24,411 bases of DNA from JANNWF01 sp052390415 (GTDB taxonomy: Bacteria > Pseudomonadota > Gammaproteobacteria > Xanthomonadales > Xanthomonadaceae), in NCBI GenBank assembly GCA_052390415.1, contig JBQTGY010000116.1:1-24411 (forward strand), in the 5' to 3' direction. The stretch's first letter is position 1; every line of letters begins with the position of its first letter. Made by a program: the position numbers and the translations under genes. The notes beneath the pieces are model-generated. The model worked only from the letters and a program-made list of their open reading frames with translations. It searched no databases and was not told the DNA's origin. Shown in pieces: positions 22,072-24,411 of this stretch.

Positions 22072-22141
22072 GCCCGAATCGTGGCATGCGTCGTGCTGCA
22101 CCGCAATACCAGGAAGTCTTTCCATGCGCCGAATCAGCGGC

Positions 22142-22690
22142 TCAATCCGCCGGACTGACCGCAATACGTACGCGCAACTTGTTGCCGGGATCATACGCAA
22201 GGCGGGAAAAGAACACGTCACCCTTCAAGCGATACTCGACGTCGTAGCCAGCAATGCGTCGCTCCTCGCGCTCGACGTTCACCACTTCGCAGCGGCTTTC
22301 CGTGGTCTCGTATTCGCGTTCGACCGTTCCGTTCCGACGTGACGCATCACGCCCGACGGCGCCACCGATGATCGCACCGGCAACCGTGGCTGCCTTGCGA
22401 CCATCGCCGCTACCCACCTGATTGCCCAACACGCCGCCGATGATCGCGCCCGCAATGGCACCGCCATTGCCGCGACTGCGCTCGCGCTCACGAACGACCA
22501 CTGGCTGCTCGAAGCACTCTTCCTGCGGCTCGCGAAAACGCACGGTTTCGTAGACGGGATCCACTCTCAACACGTCGGCGTAGCTGAAGCTGACGTTTTC
22601 GGTCGCCAACGCCAATGTCGGCAACATGCCCATGCAGGAGACGAATACCCAACTGCCGAGGATCAGGGCGCTACGAGCAGGAGTCTTCAT
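22142..22690 (-). CDS. Glycine-zipper 2TM-domain envelope protein
   Basis: The 182-residue exported protein has a signal peptide (about 1-29: RSALILGSWVFVSCMGMLPTLALA; a possible lipobox at VSCM is not convincing). The glycine zipper GGAIAGAIIGGVLGNQVGSGDGRKAATVAGAIIGGAVG (about 76-113) places it with the Rick_17kDa_Anti/glycine-zipper 2TM family, found in outer-membrane lipoproteins such as SlyB and in many exported proteins. Charged patches flank it (VVVRERERSRGNG before, REYETTESRCEVVNVEREERRIAGYDVEYR after), the latter likely a beta-rich C-terminal domain. Two cysteines (Cys59, Cys134) could form a disulphide. No partner is evident. Start ATG 22690 has a weak Shine-Dalgarno. Confidence 0.88.
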   Translation of the reverse strand: MKTPARSALILGSWVFVSCMGMLPTLALATENVSFSYADVLRVDPVYETVRFREPQEECFEQPVVVRERERSRGNGGAIAGAIIGGVLGNQVGSGDGRKAATVAGAIIGGAVGRDASRRNGTVEREYETTESRCEVVNVEREERRIAGYDVEYRLKGDVFFSRLAYDPGNKLRVRIAVSPAD

Positions 22691-22764
22691 ATGCAGTCGG
22701 CTCGATCACAGTCCGGAAAGTGGGCGCATTGCAGCACTTCACGGCTGAATCCGGGCTTTAGAAA

Positions 22765-22793
22765 TTCGTTAAATTGCCACCCCAAGCTACACT
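22765..22793 (+). promoter_or_regulatory. Possible cysS promoter
   Basis: TTCGTT (22765-22770) and TACACT (22788-22793) are separated by 17 bases, giving a moderate sigma-70 match about 60 bases before the cysS start. The AT-rich stretch around it supports a promoter in an otherwise GC-rich region. Confidence 0.35.
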
Positions 22794-22853
22794 CACGGCT
22801 TTCCGCTTGCCCCCAACGCCTGTCTTCGAGCAGCGTCACCGATATTTCTTGCC

Positions 22854-24221
22854 ATGCTCACACTTTTCAACAGCCTGACCCGCCAAGCCGAACCCTTCGT
22901 CCCGCTCGATCCACAGCGGGTCACGATGTATTGCTGCGGTCCAACGGTCTACAACTACGTGCACATTGGCAATGCGCGGCCGGCGGTGGTGTTCGCCATG
23001 TTGGCGGCCTTGCTGCGGAGGCATTTCCCTGCCGTCGTGTATGCCCGCAACATCACCGACGTCGACGACAAGATCAACGCGACCGCGAACGAACAGGGTG
23101 TGCCGATCGAGGTCATCACCGACCGCTTTGCCGCCGCCTATCGCGAAGACATGGCAAAACTTGGTGTTGCGCCACCGGATCTGGAGCCTGCAGCCACGGC
23201 ACATATTCCGCAGATCATCGCGATCATCGAGCGACTGCTGGCATCAGGCCACGCATACGCCGCTGAAGAACACGTGCTGTTCTCGGTGGTCACCAATCAG
23301 GATTACGGCAAACTCTCGCGGCGCTCAACCGACGACATGTTGGCAGGTGCGCGGGTCGAGGTGGCACCGTACAAGCGCGACCCCGGTGACTTCGTGTTGT
23401 GGAAACCATCCAGCGATGACCTGCCGGGTTGGGAGTCGCCTTGGGGTCGCGGCCGACCCGGTTGGCACATCGAGTGCTCCGCGATGATCGAAGCGCATCT
23501 GGGCGAGACCATCGACATCCATGCCGGCGGCATCGACCTGCAGTTCCCGCATCATGAGAACGAAATCGCACAAAGCGAGTGCGCGCACGGTGGCAAGGTG
23601 TTTGCGCGCTATTGGGTCCACAACGGCATGCTCAATCTCGACGGTCGCAAGATGTCGAAATCGCTGGGCAACACCTTCGTGCTGCATGAGCTGTTGCAAC
23701 AACATCCGCCGGAAGCGCTGCGCTATGCCCTGCTGTCAGCACATTATCGGCAACCGCTGGATTGGTCGGATGCCTTGATCGAGCAGAGCGTGCGCACCTT
23801 GGATGGTTTGTACGGCACCTTGCGCGATCTGGCGGATGTGGATTGCGAGCCCGCAGCCGTGCCTGTGAGTGTCGAGACGGCGTTGTGCGACGATTTGAAT
23901 ACCCCCGCGGCGTTAAGGGAAATTCACGCCCTTGCGAGAGATGCGCGCCGCGCCGAGGGTGACGCGCGCACCTCCGCAAAAGCCGCATTGCTCAGTGCGG
24001 GCAACGCCTTGGGTTTGTTGCAGCAGTCGCCGACCGCGTGGTTTGAGCGCGGCGTGAGTGCGGCCGACGATCAGCAGATCCAATCCTTGGTGGATGCCCG
24101 CAACGCCGCCAAACTGGCACGCGACTTCCAGCGAGCCGACGCCCTGCGTGACACCCTCAAAGCCATGGGCATCGCACTTGAGGACACCGCCACGGGTGTA
24201 CGCTGGAAGCGCGCCGGATGA
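22854..24221 (+). CDS. cysS: Cysteinyl-tRNA synthetase
   Basis: CysRS charges tRNA-Cys in the cytoplasm. The 455-residue class I synthetase has the HIGN form of the HIGH motif (37-40) after YCCGPTVYNYV, and KMSKS (266-270) after LNLDGR. Zinc ligands are Cys28, Cys208, His233 and Glu237 (FPHHENEIAQSE). The specificity region KPSSDDLPGWESPWGRGRPGWHIECSAM is typical. The C-terminal helical and anticodon-binding region (from about 300) ends with ARDFQRADALRDTLKAMGIALEDTATGVRWKR, the common CysRS end. The ATG at 22854 has no strong ribosome-binding site. The next gene, sufE, starts eight bases after the stop, so the two are probably co-transcribed, joining cysteine use for translation and sulphur transfer. 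Confidence 0.97.
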   Translation: MLTLFNSLTRQAEPFVPLDPQRVTMYCCGPTVYNYVHIGNARPAVVFAMLAALLRRHFPAVVYARNITDVDDKINATANEQGVPIEVITDRFAAAYREDMAKLGVAPPDLEPAATAHIPQIIAIIERLLASGHAYAAEEHVLFSVVTNQDYGKLSRRSTDDMLAGARVEVAPYKRDPGDFVLWKPSSDDLPGWESPWGRGRPGWHIECSAMIEAHLGETIDIHAGGIDLQFPHHENEIAQSECAHGGKVFARYWVHNGMLNLDGRKMSKSLGNTFVLHELLQQHPPEALRYALLSAHYRQPLDWSDALIEQSVRTLDGLYGTLRDLADVDCEPAAVPVSVETALCDDLNTPAALREIHALARDARRAEGDARTSAKAALLSAGNALGLLQQSPTAWFERGVSAADDQQIQSLVDARNAAKLARDFQRADALRDTLKAMGIALEDTATGVRWKRAG

Positions 24222-24228
24222 TTCGACG

Positions 24229-24411
24229 ATGAGCGGCGAGTCTGCACTCCCGCTGGAAGCCAGCGCGGAGCTGGCCCAAACCACCATTGCTGAAGAGTTC
24301 GGCTACTTCAGTGATTGGTCAGAACGCTATCAGTACTTGATCGATCTGGGCCGCAAGTTGCCGCCCTTCCCTGACGAGTGGAAGACGGAATCCAACCGTT
24401 TGCATGGCTGT
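24229..24411 (+). CDS. sufE: SufE family cysteine desulfurase accessory protein (partial, 3' end outside window)
   Basis: The first 61 residues of SufE are present; the gene runs off the window. SufE accepts the persulfide sulphur from a desulfurase such as SufS for Fe-S cluster assembly. The N-terminal helix TIAEEFGYFSDWSERYQYLIDLGRKLPPFP is diagnostic, followed by NRLHGC, in which Cys61 is at the position of the catalytic persulfide-carrying cysteine (normally in VxGCQS). It starts eight bases after the cysS stop. GAGCGGCGAG-like bases do not form an obvious Shine-Dalgarno, but coupling to cysS may suffice. Other suf genes are not visible here. Confidence 0.93.
   Translation, partial: MSGESALPLEASAELAQTTIAEEFGYFSDWSERYQYLIDLGRKLPPFPDEWKTESNRLHGC

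Noticed and set aside
24229..24411. Whether the 3' partial frame is an unrelated short ORF
   Set aside because: The N-terminal EEFGYFSDWSERYQYLIDLGRKLP block and NRLHGC are clearly SufE, so it is annotated as such.

Overview
The window is chromosomal DNA, moderately high in GC, from a gammaproteobacterium. The best fit is the order Lysobacterales (Xanthomonadales). The strongest evidence is a seven-gene arginine block on the minus strand (about 14.0-21.9 kb). It encodes N-acetylornithine carbamoyltransferase, argininosuccinate synthase, an M20 deacylase, a fused N-acetylglutamate kinase/synthase, ArgC and ArgH. This is the acetylated route (acetylornithine to acetylcitrulline to citrulline) described in Xanthomonas. 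GTAG-headed REP-like hairpins and heptamer CGGGACT repeats fit the same group. I cannot name the genus.

Layout. 1-1362: the C-terminal part of cobalamin-dependent methionine synthase. About 1.5-6.2 kb: a minus-strand run of a secreted two-repeat Tudor-like protein, a DUF1415 protein, a secreted protein of unknown function, a barstar-like inhibitor, a DUF2058 protein, SlyX and a periplasmic FKBP isomerase. 6.5-7.8 kb: an NTF2/SnoaL-like protein and, on the other strand, an exported glutathione peroxidase. 7.9-10.5 kb: a four-gene operon with three ATGA overlaps (small membrane-anchored protein, YtrA-type GntR regulator, ABC ATPase, ABC-2 permease), behind a good promoter overlapped by an inverted repeat. 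10.6-13.9 kb: a DUF1697 protein, a tandem MmcQ/YjbR protein, HisRS and tRNA-Pro(CGG). 14.0-21.9 kb: DUF3703 and the arginine genes. 22.1-24.4 kb: a glycine-zipper envelope protein, CysRS and the start of SufE.

The arginine genes form one transcription unit in the order argF', argG, argE', argAB fusion, argC, argH, DUF3703. Two features suggest regulation not explained by gene content. First, the leader upstream of argF' has a short ORF ending in an Arg-Ala-Arg-Arg stretch, directly followed by an 8-bp hairpin and then a terminator-like hairpin with a T-rich tail, the layout of a classical attenuator. Second, inverted arrays of a 7-bp repeat flank the argF'/argG junction. They lengthen the C terminus of one enzyme and the N terminus of the other, and place the argG start in the loop of a possible large hairpin. 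Two other gaps of the operon each hold a different dispersed palindrome.

Most other genes are ordinary housekeeping or conserved genes. No CRISPR array, prophage, transposase or restriction system was seen.
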